From Agriotes lineatus (taxonomy: Eukaryota; Arthropoda; Insecta; Coleoptera; Elateridae), in contig OW679202.1 of NCBI GenBank assembly GCA_940337035.1, positions 21,219,224 through 21,283,223 on the forward strand: a stretch of 64,000 nt of DNA, written 5' to 3'. Position 1 is the first letter of the stretch. Each line of letters begins with the position of its first letter. Of the stretch, positions 20,913 through 31,165 are shown piece by piece. A program made the position numbers and the translations under genes. The notes beneath the pieces were generated by a model. It saw only the letters and a list, made by a program, of their open reading frames with translations. It had not been told where the DNA came from and ran no database searches.

Positions 20913-23767
20913 ATGTGCTGACATATTCGTTTTCATTGCTATTATCTTTTCAGTAGCGTTTGGTCGCACCAACGAGTTTTCGTCAACATCTTTTAGATAG
21001 GAGATGGAGGAACACGCAGTCGTGAACGATAGCGTTAAGCAAACTTGTAAGCCTGGGCTTAATCCCTCGCTCGCAATCACATAGAATTCCAGCAGAGAAA
21101 GGGTAGATAATTCACATAGAGATTAACAGATTTGGAGCTCAAATGTTTCGTGACATCGGTTTTAACACAATTTTCCCGTTTTTATGTAAAAGTCAATGTG
21201 TGCAGATTTCGGAGATTTTGCAGATCATCTGCGTTCTGTTTCAGAATTGGTCTGTGGGGTGTGAACAAGCGGGAGCAGGTTTTGTATTCTTTCGCCGTTG
21301 TTATAGTATTTGATGTTTCGACAGCTCTTTCTAGGCCTGAATATTTTATGTAAAAATCTCGTTTTGCTTTCTCCGCCTACGTTTTAATTCAAGTTTCAGT
21401 TTGTTGAGGACGCTTAAATAGATTTAGAATAACAATTTTTGTCATATTAGAGTCATGGCAAATGAAAAAACCGTAATGTGCTACAAATCTCATCGACAAG
21501 GCGGCATATTTTATTATGTTTCACACATGTTACTAGAGTATATGCAGTTTTAAAGGCCTTTCGCTTCACAGTGAAAGTTGGAAAACTTGAATATTTTCTT
21601 CGTCGTGTTCACCTATCTTTTTAGTGGGATATACTGCAGAAATCTAACAATTTTTTGGGATTTGACCGATTGTAATGATCTATTTAATTATTTTCGATAT
21701 TTTGGTATAGCGCCCTTTAGTTCTTTAGCAGTCGACTATTATTGTTGGATATTTATGTCAAAAAGGATTTTATATTTTTTATTGTGTATTTATATAGGAA
21801 AGAAAAAAAAATCAATCAGGATTAATACAGACACTAGAATAATTTGGAAGAAAGGAGCTAATAGGCAAATTTGATGTCTTATGTAATATACGAAGAGGTA
21901 GTCTTGGTCCACGAAACATCAAGTCCTACGTGTATCGTTATCCTTTCGATGTTTGATGATTTTGACAACCCCAGAACTGTATTCCGTTTGTCTACACTGT
22001 AATTATAACTGCTTTTTATACACTAGCACTTTATTATTAAGCGATCATTTAAACCGCAGTGGCCAGTGTATCATTTTCATTTTTATGCCCATTTCTCTTC
22101 TCCTGGTTGTAAAATGTGTTTTCCACATTAACCACTTAATTATGCACATACTGCAAATCCTTTTTTGCTTACATAATCGTCGTATATTATTTGTCCATGG
22201 AGTAATTTGTAATAATATGGAATAATATGTAATAATAATTTAAATTTCGGGTTCTAACGAATCTAACGAACCTGGTGTTATTTCTGTAATACTAATTTTG
22301 GTGTAAACTATTTATCTGTGTTATATTTAATTGCTTTTGATATATACTTCGTGCTGAAATGCTAATGCTCTTCAGATTTATAATAATATTTTAGCGAATC
22401 TGCATTCGCGTTTGGTTAGTTATTTTTTGTTAATGCTTTGATGCTTAACCGTATTTATGGTTTATTCTTTTATTCCACCTATCGATATGTCGTACTTTTT
22501 TAAGAGTAGGATTGTGCCAGAGGCCCTCAGCGATAAGTTATGTTTGTTTAGGTTATTGGTTGGATTGTGCCCGCTATTGTTGAACCAGTAGTGTCTGCCT
22601 AAAATAGTGCTTCAGGTTTTTACTGGGTTTTTGCTACCCTGAAATTTGATTTTCTTTTATCATCGCATTTGAGGCTGCAACTAGATCGTGATCCGCTCCA
22701 CTCTAAGCTAGCTGAAGCATTTCTTATTCACGTTCTTCTATTAAATCAGCATAGCACCAGCGAAGTAAGGCTTTACCGAAAGCAAGTAATAATCTCTTAA
22801 CAGCGAAATTTTATTTTTCCTATAAATTAAAAAATAGAATACACCTTTTGGATAATGATAACATCTTCAACCAGGAAATTAAGTCTTCCGAAATATTCTT
22901 AGAGTAATGTGCTAATCAGTAACATATTTCTGTATAAGAATTATGTTTAATTCCTGTTTGCATTTTTGCTGCAGATGTAGTTAACAATTCTGTCGCTTCA
23001 AACGATAGTTAAAAACAAGGGGCAAGAAAGGCATATCATTAATAAATGTGAGGTAGAGATTGTTCTCTGTGCAGTGTGCCTATTACATGTAATTCGTTTT
23101 CAACCTGCCGAGATCAATCAAAAGATTTAAACATTTAAACATAGATGATGCCGTATAATAAACAATGGTAGTGACGGTGTAACAGAATATTTCTCAGTGA
23201 AGCTATGAATATATTATTATTTTCAGATCGTCAATTATTATTCGTCGATCAGCTCTTCGCCTGCAATTAAATATTTTCGGTGAAGTATTTGAGAATTTGG
23301 AATTGCCTAGAATTTTTAAAATTGAAATGAATCATGCGTATACTTCGGGATTGCGGATTAATGGCGTTGTGACGTTGGAGATTACCGTGGTCAAAGCCTA
23401 ATTATATCTCTCTAGGCCCAAGCCATAGTTTGGTGGTCATTTCTTGAGAACCCTTTCCTTCTCACCGACTACCTTACTTAAACAAGAATCTTCTTATCTT
23501 GAATTTTAGTCCGAACTTAATGTTTATACTGTAGTATTTAATCGGGAAGCATATAAAATTAGCCATAAAAGTAAACCTAGGTTTTGTAAATGGTCAACAT
23601 TGTAGCTATAGTGAAATAAGCTCTTTATCTTTATAGGGTTTCTGTTCTACAGAGTGCGTAGACACAGCCACACTTTTAGATATTTCCATAACCTATTTTA
23701 ATAGTGCACTAGTTTAAATGTACTATTGAGAGATACATAATTGATACGGTAGTTTTTCCTATGTAGA
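20913..23767. other. 2.9 kb without a recognisable gene
   Basis: Short hydrophobic frames only (for example 21578-21874 and 21953-22225 plus), without family similarity. Around 22650-22800 the minus strand shows weak words (GADHDLVAA) reminiscent of a LINE endonuclease SDH motif, too decayed to call. Confidence 0.4.
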
Positions 23768-23769
23768 TA

Positions 23770-25030
23770 CGAGGACGACTAGATACATTTCCCCAAAAAC
23801 ATATATAAGATAAGAAACTATAAGGTATTTTAAGTTTATTGTTTTCCAAAATATTCGCCTTTACATTGTATGCATTTATTCATTCTATCGAACCAGTCCT
23901 TAAATGCCCGTGACCATTGTTCTGGAGACACTTCAGCGACCATGTTATTACATGCTTCAACAGCCTCATCGGGGGAGTTAAACCTTTGTCCACGCAATTT
24001 ATTCTTGATTGTGGGAAATAAATAAAAATCACACGGTGCCAAGTCGGGGCTATAAGGTGGGTGACCCAGTAGTTCCACATTTCCAGAGGCCAAAAATGCC
24101 ATTGTTTGAGCAGCGGTGTGGGATGATGCATTGTCATGGTATAAAATGAGGCGACTTCGAGGACGTTGTGTACGTACTTTTTCAAACGGTGGAATACCAC
24201 TCAGCGTTTACTATGCGACGATCTTCCAAAGGAATTGTTACAAGATGGCCTGATCCGCTAAAGAACGAAGCAACCATCTTCTTACTTGCACTGAGAGATT
24301 GCATAAATTTTGTTGGCTTTGCTTTATCTTGGAAGATCCACTGTGCCGATTGTTGCTTCGTTTCCGGTTCATAACAATAAATCCGTGTTTCGTCACCGGT
24401 GACGATGTCATACACATGTTTTGACTGATCACGTGTAAACCTCTTCAGTATTTTCTGGCACCAATCCACACGTGCTAGTTTTTGAGCTTCAACCAAATTA
24501 TGTGGCACCCAACGCGTGTATTGCTTTATGGCACCCAAATGTTGGTGACGAATTGTGTTGATTGCAATCCCCGAGATGCTTAAGGATGCCCCAATTTCAG
24601 CGTAGGCGATTCGCCGGTCTTGCTCCACGAGGCGGCGTACAGCGTCAACGTCAGTAACCGCAGATTTTGGACGACGTTCACGGACTTCGTCATTAAGAAA
24701 ATTTCGGCAACGGCGGAATTCCGCAAACCACTCCTAGACGATGCGATCTGATGGTGCTTCATCCGCAAAAGCATTGAGAAGTCGTTCGATGCACTGTTTT
24801 GGAGTGAGAGACGATTTAAAATCGTAAAAATCATCACGCGATAATCTTTTCGACCTAGCTCCATTTTTCGTACAACAGTTAAAAGCTTATCACATACGAA
24901 CCGTAAACAATTTTCTCAATCTGTCAACTTCAGTTGTTTACTGATATGTTGTTGTTTCATGGTAATATTATAAAAAAATGTGAAATCAATTTCTAAGCCT
25001 ACTTTGCGGAAATTTATGTAGTGACCCTCT
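23770..25030 (-). mobile_element. Complete-length mariner element, 1,261 bp
   Basis: Terminal inverted repeats of 23 bp: CGAGGACGACTAGATACATT on the left and AGAGGGTCACTACATAAATT (reverse complement) on the right, both followed by TCC. They are flanked by TA at 23768-23769 and 25031-25032. The length and layout are those of an intact mariner. The arms are diverged from each other and the transposase is broken, so it is a fossil. Subfamily not assigned. Confidence 0.9.
23836..24864 (-). pseudogene. Mariner transposase (DD34D), disabled
   Basis: Starts at the ATG 24864 (MELGRKDYRVMIF). A single-base indel within the first 15 codons shifts the frame; the proper frame continues QCIERLLNAFADEAP and meets a TAG where relatives have a sense codon before EWFAEF. 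The 24628-24182 frame is open for 148 codons: YAEIGASLSISG, TRWVPHNL, TGDETRIY (first Asp), and KKMVASFFSGSGHLVTIPLE. A small deletion and frameshift follow EWYSTV. The last frame carries YHDNASSHTA (second Asp), HPPYSPDLAPCDFYLF (third Asp, 34 residues later) and ends CKGEYFGKQ. All three catalytic aspartates are still visible. Four lesions at most separate it from a readable frame. Confidence 0.9.
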
Positions 25031-25423
25031 TACAACTTTCACTAGTGCCTTGTACTATTTCTTAATAGAATGAATACACCGCGACATTCGAAATGGTAAA
25101 AGGGGATATCATTATAAATGAACGAATGAACTATGAAATTTGGAATTATTACTGTCAAAGTTGGTGTCAATAATTAAAATACTCTACCACATTCTTTCGG
25201 AGGCAGAAAAAGCAATAGCCATTACCAAGCTGGAGAAGAGACGGTCTTTATAACGAGTGTCAGATCAACCTAGTAACGATCAGGAAAATCGACTATCCAG
25301 AACCTCAAGAGGAAACAGAAGGAACCGCATATCTTGGTTCGGGCTCCTGGTGCGGGTCGTAAACGGAAAGCAACCGATAATCGATACCAATTATTTATCT
25401 CTCAATAGTACATGTTGCACAGT

Positions 25424-26560
25424 CGGAATGGGACATTTCGCCGTCGCCGTTTCGCCGTTGCCTTTTCTCCGTGGCCATTTCGCCGTAGACTATTTTACAT
25501 TTCCGACTTAAAAAAACATCTTTTTCACTTATCTATATCTAAGCAGAACATAGGATCAAAGTTTTACATGTTTTAAATGATACATGTTCAAAATCCTTAA
25601 TAGCTTTAAAATATAATTCACATTTGTTTTCAATTAGGAAGACGTTAAGGGTATTGCAGTATTACTTCTTATATGCATTAAACGGTGTTTTTGCAAATTC
25701 TTGTATGAGTCTACTGTTTTCTGGCAAATTTAACGTTTTTCAATACATGTGCTACTTTTTCGTGATTAAATGGTTAGATAAATTAAATTCTAGTTTCGGG
25801 AAATGAATCGAACATAATTTGATTATTTTACCAGGAAAAAGTGACACATGGATTGCAAAAAGTTAAATTTTCCAGAAAACTGTGCAACCTAGTGGAACTT
25901 GCTACAATACTTTTATTCAATAGATGTAGATTTCGAAAATATCAATTTTTATTTTACTCAGTGGCGTATCATAGTTGAAGCAGAGCACATTTCGCTAGAA
26001 CCACGTACAAAATTTGAATAAAATATTTCTTGTTATTTTAAAGTTATGAAATAATTTCCATGTTTTTTAAATCAACTTCAATGTCTTGCATCTCGCTTAT
26101 TATACGTTTCTCGATATAAGTTGATTAACGTTTGCCGCTTTATTTTGAAGCGTTCTATGTATTCCTAAAGTTTCCCGATATAAATTTGAACCACCCTGTA
26201 TATTTGTTGTTTTACAATTTAAATATTATTGTATATTTTCTATTTAAGTACAATAGAAATTATTAAACTTACTATACATCTTCTTCCGACAACGGAGTAC
26301 AAGTATATTATTATAAGTTAACAAAAATGATAGTTTATAAGCAAGCAAATTAATGTCCAAATAAATAAAATGAAGGTTGCATTACATTAAAGTATAAAAA
26401 TAAATTAAAGTACAATCATTTAGCAGCACGGCCTTTGTTCCGTTTTCAAGTTGACGGCGAAATGGTCGACGACGAAACGGTGACGGCGAAGTTGTCGGCG
26501 GCGAAGTGGCGACGGCGAAATGGCGACCGCAAAACGGCGACGGCGAAATGTCCTAGACCC
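25424..26560. mobile_element. 1,137-bp TIR element with GC-rich sub-repeats and 10-bp target duplication
   Basis: Perfect direct repeats GTTGCACAGT lie at 25414-25423 and 26561-26570. Inside, the left end has GGGACATTTCGCCGTCGCCG and the right end (reverse-complemented) AGGACATTTCGCCGTCGCCG, each followed by further degenerate TTTCGCCGTCGCC-type units: about 70 bp left, about 115 bp right. The interior (25500-26440) is AT-rich and encodes nothing recognisable. A 10-bp duplication and long TIRs point to a Mutator-like (MULE) non-autonomous element; this is inference, since no transposase is present. Confidence 0.75.
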
Positions 26561-26570
26561 GTTGCACAGT

Positions 26571-27235
26571 TAGTCATGTGCTCTAAAATAACTTCAGCTG
26601 TACATGGTGTAGATATACAGCGTGAGTCGTATAAGTTTAAATGCGACAAATATTTGTGATTATTTTGAACTTGCTATCAGATTTTCTATAGCCATTTTAA
26701 TTTTTTTGAATTTTATTGAGTCGTTGCCAAGTTATTATTTTTTTTCATTTTGCATGTTGATTAAAAATACATTTTACGGCATTATTTAAGGTTAAAAATG
26801 TAGAACTAGTGGGTAGTTACTTAAAGCCATGGCATATCATTTCAGAACCATAAAAATTGTCTTGAATACCTGTGAGTCTTTGTAGGGGTATTAAGTTTAC
26901 ACGTCGTTGGACTGATTTTTTTTATATGGCACCCCCTATATTTTTCCACAAAGACGTACTCACTTACTTTTCGGCGTTACACCCTTATGTGGGTTGTAGC
27001 CTATTTTGTTACATGTAACACGCCCTCACTTTTGGCTCAGCGTGCAGGCGCATGGTGGCAGTCGTTAGCCTGGGGGCGTATCCCTCAGCGAAACAGTTGA
27101 TCGGATGAATAGTTATTTTTATTTATTTTAAATTTACTTATATAGAGACTACAAATTCTGATTTAGGGCTAAATGAATTATATACAAAAAAATTCACGCC
27201 CTTGACGTGGCCAGGTACAGGTGTTGGGGTTACTT
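26571..27235. other. Unassigned flank
   Basis: Nothing recognisable. GC content rises sharply near 27000, towards the GC-rich coding block beyond. Confidence 0.35.
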
Positions 27236-28320
27236 CCGATCTTCCTCGGGTGGGAAGGCGGTAGCGGGCAGCCAGCGCTGCTGCCGTTGGCGATCTCGCC
27301 TGTTGGAGAAATGGCTGGGCTCTTCGCGGGGGAGCATGGTTCGCTCGCATCGACGGGCGCAGGCACGGGGATCGTGCGTTTTGTAGGCCATGGGGGCGGG
27401 GATCGATCTCGTCCTGCTGGTCCTGCCGGGTGAGACGTCAGATGGGGCGAGAGGGGCGCAGCTGGCCTTCCACAGCTGCTCGAGCTCATTCTTCTCGGTG
27501 TCCGCCAGCCGCAGTTCTATGTACCAATCGAGGGTCCGGGGGTGGGCAACGGTTTGTCCGAGCGACGGCTTAGATAGGCGAAAGTTCTATCCCAGAGCAG
27601 CTGGGTCAACGGGGGGGTAGCCGGCGTGTCTGGAGACAGGGGCCAGACCTGGAGGAGGGATGCGTTGGTCAGCTACTGGTGTCTGGACCTGGCTCTCTTC
27701 GTCAAAGGGGATTCCGACGGGGACGTCGGAAAGGCGCAAACAATTCCTGGAGCGGTGCACGTCGCCTAAAAATTACGCCGTGTGGGCACGGTCGGTGAAG
27801 GAATATTTCAACGAGGGTCCAGGATCGGGTTTACGCTGTGGTGCGGTTCGTGGGGCAGGCTCTCGGAGCTGTGGTAACTCGTCTTCGTAGTCGCTGTATC
27901 GTCCAGGTGCTTGTCCTCAGAGGGAATGCCTTTGTCCTTCGTTGTCTCGGGGTTGAGTGGCGCAGGTGGCGGAAGGTTCCACAGGCTGAAAGCTAGTCTG
28001 CTTGGTGGCTTCCTCAGGGTGGAAAGTAGTCTGCTGGGTGGCTTCCTCAGGCTGGAAGTCTACCGGGTGGTTCTCTCTGGCTGGAAGGTAGTCTGCTGGG
28101 TGGCTTCCTCAGGCTGGAAGGTAGTTTCCACTGTTGGCTTCCTCAGACTGGAAAGTAGTGTGCTTGTTGGTTTCCTCAGGTCGAAAAGTTATCTGCTGGG
28201 TGGTTTACTCAAGCTGAAATGGAATTTGCATTCGACTCGAAGAAGTGGAGTGTTTTCTGCTCTCACCGTTACACTATTTAAACGGCGTTCTTCTTTGTGT
28301 TTCGCATTCTCGATGCTCAT
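27236..28320 (-). pseudogene. Unrecognised decayed coding region with 11-residue repeats (gag-like?)
   Basis: A plausible start ATG at 28320 (MSIENAKHKEERRLNSVTVR) leads into a repeat block of about 11 residues per unit (TQQTTFQPEEA in one frame). After small frame changes it continues YSDYEDELPQLREPAPRTAP, YIELRLADTEKNELEQLWKA and PAPMAYKTHDPR, stopping near 27230. In the main frame only three stops (TGA about 27917, TAA about 27773, TAG about 27585) interrupt about 320 codons. The protein is Pro-, Gln- and charge-rich. No domain is recognised. The start lies about 70 bp from a sequence that could be a primer-binding site, so a retrotransposon gag is one reading; a host exon pseudogene is another. 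Confidence 0.4.
27973..28225 (-). repeat. 33-bp tandem repeat, about 7-8 units
   Basis: Plus-strand units begin TTCCTCAGGCTGGAA and end GCTGGGTGGC. Most units are 33 bp, but one near 28047 is about 29 bp and one near 28105 is 34 bp. Because 33 is divisible by three, the array encodes an 11-residue repeat in the minus-strand coding region; the off-size units shift the frame. Confidence 0.8.
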
Positions 28321-28384
28321 TGGCGCACGAGAAGGGGGTTGAATGATCTTTTTTTGTGGAGGGTGGGAGCCGCGGGATTAATTG

Positions 28385-29540
28385 TCCGGCGCGACCAATT
28401 ATCGGATTAATTTGTGCAGCACTGGTTTGTTAATAAAAACCCAAGCATTTCTGTACCAAACACTAAAGGGTTGTGCCGCGGAGTTCGCCTGCTTTAGTCA
28501 TTTCGTTGCCTTCCGGGATTGCATTTCGCTTTTGGCGAATTTCCTTCGCGATTGCTTATTTTTGTTGCCTCGACATCGGTGCTGCTTTTGCTAGTGTTTT
28601 CGTATTTTTTGGCGTGTAATGACACCTCGCATCGGATTGATCCGTTTAGGGAAACGTTATTTATAATTGATTTAAACTTCTTTGAATTGGAATTAAAATA
28701 CTTTATATTTGCCAGCTCGCTGTCGGTTTCTTTGTCGCGGTTTTTTGTGACGGTTTTGTTATCGAATTTTTATTAGCTTGCGTGAGCTTCGCAGAAATTA
28801 TGGTGGAGCAATGTTGCTAATTTCGAGTTTTTATTTTTATGATGGGGCGGCTTAATTTTGCCTGATCGAGGTATAAACTCAGAGTTTGCTTTTTTCTTAA
28901 AAATCGCGCGCGCTCGGCGAGTTTTACCGCTTGGAGTTTCTTGTTTCTTCCGGGTGTTCGCTGATATTTATCTGTGCCTAAAAAGTCTTTACACGGGGTT
29001 TTTCTGTGTAGGGATGCGTAATCTAGAGGTTTATTGGTTCACCTGATTTAACAGCGTTTTACTCCCTAACGGTAGTTTTGCCCCGACCCGGTTTAGGTGT
29101 GATTTATTAGTCGGCTTCCGAGGGTGTTATTTTTTATTATTTGCCCGCTCTGGCCAAACTGTCCATTTTGCAATTTCTGTGCTAACAATTATAACCGTTA
29201 TTTGTATGATGGACAGGTCTCGGCGAAGCGTTTTTAGCACAAATTTGCATTGTTTTTGTTTGACCAACGCCGGCTCGTATCACATAGTTCCATTATTTTC
29301 TGTCTTTAATCTGCTCTTTATATCGCTTGATGTTCATCGTTGCGAGTCTTCCTGCAGCTGCTTTTTGATTCATTTCTCCCGTGGCCTTTTCCTGGTCCTA
29401 TCATAACCTGTGTCCCATTCCATAATTATCGTCACCACTTTCTGTTCACTCATTCTTATCACTTTGTCCGAAGCTTCACAACTGCTGAGATTTACAGTGC
29501 CGCACTATATCTTCGGTCCTTTTTAGTGTATATAACTCTG
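28385..29540 (-). other. CpG-rich non-coding block, candidate LTR
   Basis: The block is unusually rich in CpG and pyrimidines compared with the rest of the window. On the minus strand it ends CCGATAAT, directly followed by TGGTCGCGCCGGAC, placed where a retroelement primer-binding site would be, about 70 bp before the ATG at 28320. A possible outer limit is near 29537 (AGTTATATACAC, minus), but there is no second LTR in the window to confirm it. Alternatively it is a GC-rich segment of another kind. Confidence 0.25.
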
Positions 29541-30387
29541 CGTTAGTTCTGGGCATGCTATTTTCTTATAACAGTCCCACGACAATTCTTTTCCAGATTT
29601 TTTTTTCAAAAGCTCTTAATTGGTTCCACAGAGATGCATTTGTATTTTATTTCAAGTCTAGTATCATCTGGCATTTAATAAAAACCAGTCCTGAAGTTCA
29701 GCACTTTATTTTTCAATTAACACACTTCCTTGTTTTTGCTATAAGACTATCCTGCTAATTATTCGGATCAATTTTAGGTCTGATTAAAATATGTAATATT
29801 AGTGCTTACTGCATGGCTGTATTAGTAGCTGAATTAGTATCAAAATACTGCATTATAAGTTAGTAACCGCGTTGACTACATTTAATTGTGCCAGGGAAGT
29901 TGAAAACACTTAGTCGATTGTGGCCAGTCTAGAATACAATCTTGTAAGAAAACCGGCCTTAAAACGATACAAAGTGACAACTGACTTATGCGGACTTTTC
30001 CAACAAAAACCTTCGACTTAATGAAAAACCGTTGCAATCACGTTCTGTTAACTTTCCGGCAACCCGAGTTTATCTTCGTTAAACGTTATGTTTTAAAGAA
30101 AGCCCTTGTAGATTTGACGCAGAGGTGGTGGATAATTTTGAACATAATATTCTATGAGATGTGTTGTCGGACTAACATAATGCTCTGGACCAACATGTAT
30201 TGCGACGAGCTTTATTTAGTGTCTGCTACAGTCATATTAACCTACGTTTGTTTCCATAAATATCTTTTTGTATCAACGTGTTTTCATATTTCAGAGTGAA
30301 TCCTATATTTGATTGTTTTTATAGTTCATTAATGTGGTCTGAAAATTTATTAGGTCGTTCTTGTTGTTCATATCTAAGTTGTTGCAG
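29541..30387. other. Unassigned stretch
   Basis: No supported gene. The 103-codon frame at 29988-30299 (plus) has no family resemblance and no Kozak or splice context that persuades me. Confidence 0.35.
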
Positions 30388-31165
30388 TCTGAAACCGAGT
30401 TAAGAGTCAGCAACAACTGATAACATTGCTTTGATAGCTTAGTGGAGGAGGGAGGGATACTTCTGTATTTTGTCTTGATTGCCGCACGTTAAAATATGAT
30501 CATGCCGTATGAGTGCTGCTTAAGTCTGGAGGTAGTGGGGAAGTCTTCCAGCATTATATGGTCTTTTATCAGCTACAGAAAAGCTGGCCGACCAAGGAAC
30601 GAAGTTAAGTGGTCGTAGCAATGTTTACGCTTGTATGTGAAATTAGCGTTATCTGCAGTCAGCTGTATAATCAATGTGCAACGTATTAAAGTAAAGTACT
30701 ATAGTAATAACACACATTCTATATCAACCAGATCGCTTTCAAGCTGAAGTTACAGGAAATACCTAGGGTGTGACGTCACATTGCTGGAAGACTTTGCTGG
30801 TCCCCAACTAGACCTGAAAATGCGCATAAGGCGTCGCAAATAAAGACAACAATCGAAAACATGGCCTAAAATTATTGTGCGCTGAAGACGGATGAGATTT
30901 TTAATTGTCACAGTTTTTAACACTCGGGCGTTAAATGTTTACGACATGCAAACATTAAGCCTTGCATGAGTACGTAATAATTTAAATACATAGTAAAAGC
31001 ATGTTAACAAATTGAATGAAATTCTCCGGGTGAGCATGGGTACTTGGGCGGCTCAGAGAAATGCACTGCTATTAGTGCGAAAGAGAAGGTCGCATTGCTA
31101 CCCCAGTGTGAGCAAGATACAAATTGGAACAGGATAGATCCCATAATAAACTGTGAAACTATTTA
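30388..31165 (+). repeat. ~780-bp dispersed repeat, copy A, with tRNA-like head
   Basis: Begins near AAACCGAGTTAAG and carries GATAGCTTAGTGGAGG, a pol III A-box-like word. Shared blocks with copy B (52293-53045) occur in the same order: GTACTTCTGTATTTT-like, GTGCAACGTATTAAAGTAAA, TACCTAGGGTGTGACGTCA, CATGGCCTAA, AAATGTTTACGACATGC, CTTGGGCGGCTCAGAGAAAT and GATCCCATAATAAA. No B box follows the A box at tRNA spacing and no protein is encoded. By eye the two copies are roughly 65-70% identical. Confidence 0.65.

Noticed and set aside
22650..22800. LINE endonuclease fragment (GADHDLVAA on the minus strand)
   Set aside because: A single short motif with no supporting blocks at the expected distances.
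27178..27489. 103-codon minus-strand frame starting MSSSSCGRPAAP
   Set aside because: It is out of frame with the longer repeat-bearing coding region on the same strand and is a GC-rich shadow.
27911..28342. 143-codon plus-strand frame over the 33-bp repeats
   Set aside because: A repeat length divisible by three keeps several frames open on both strands; the minus frame continues into a longer coding region while this one stops at the array edge.
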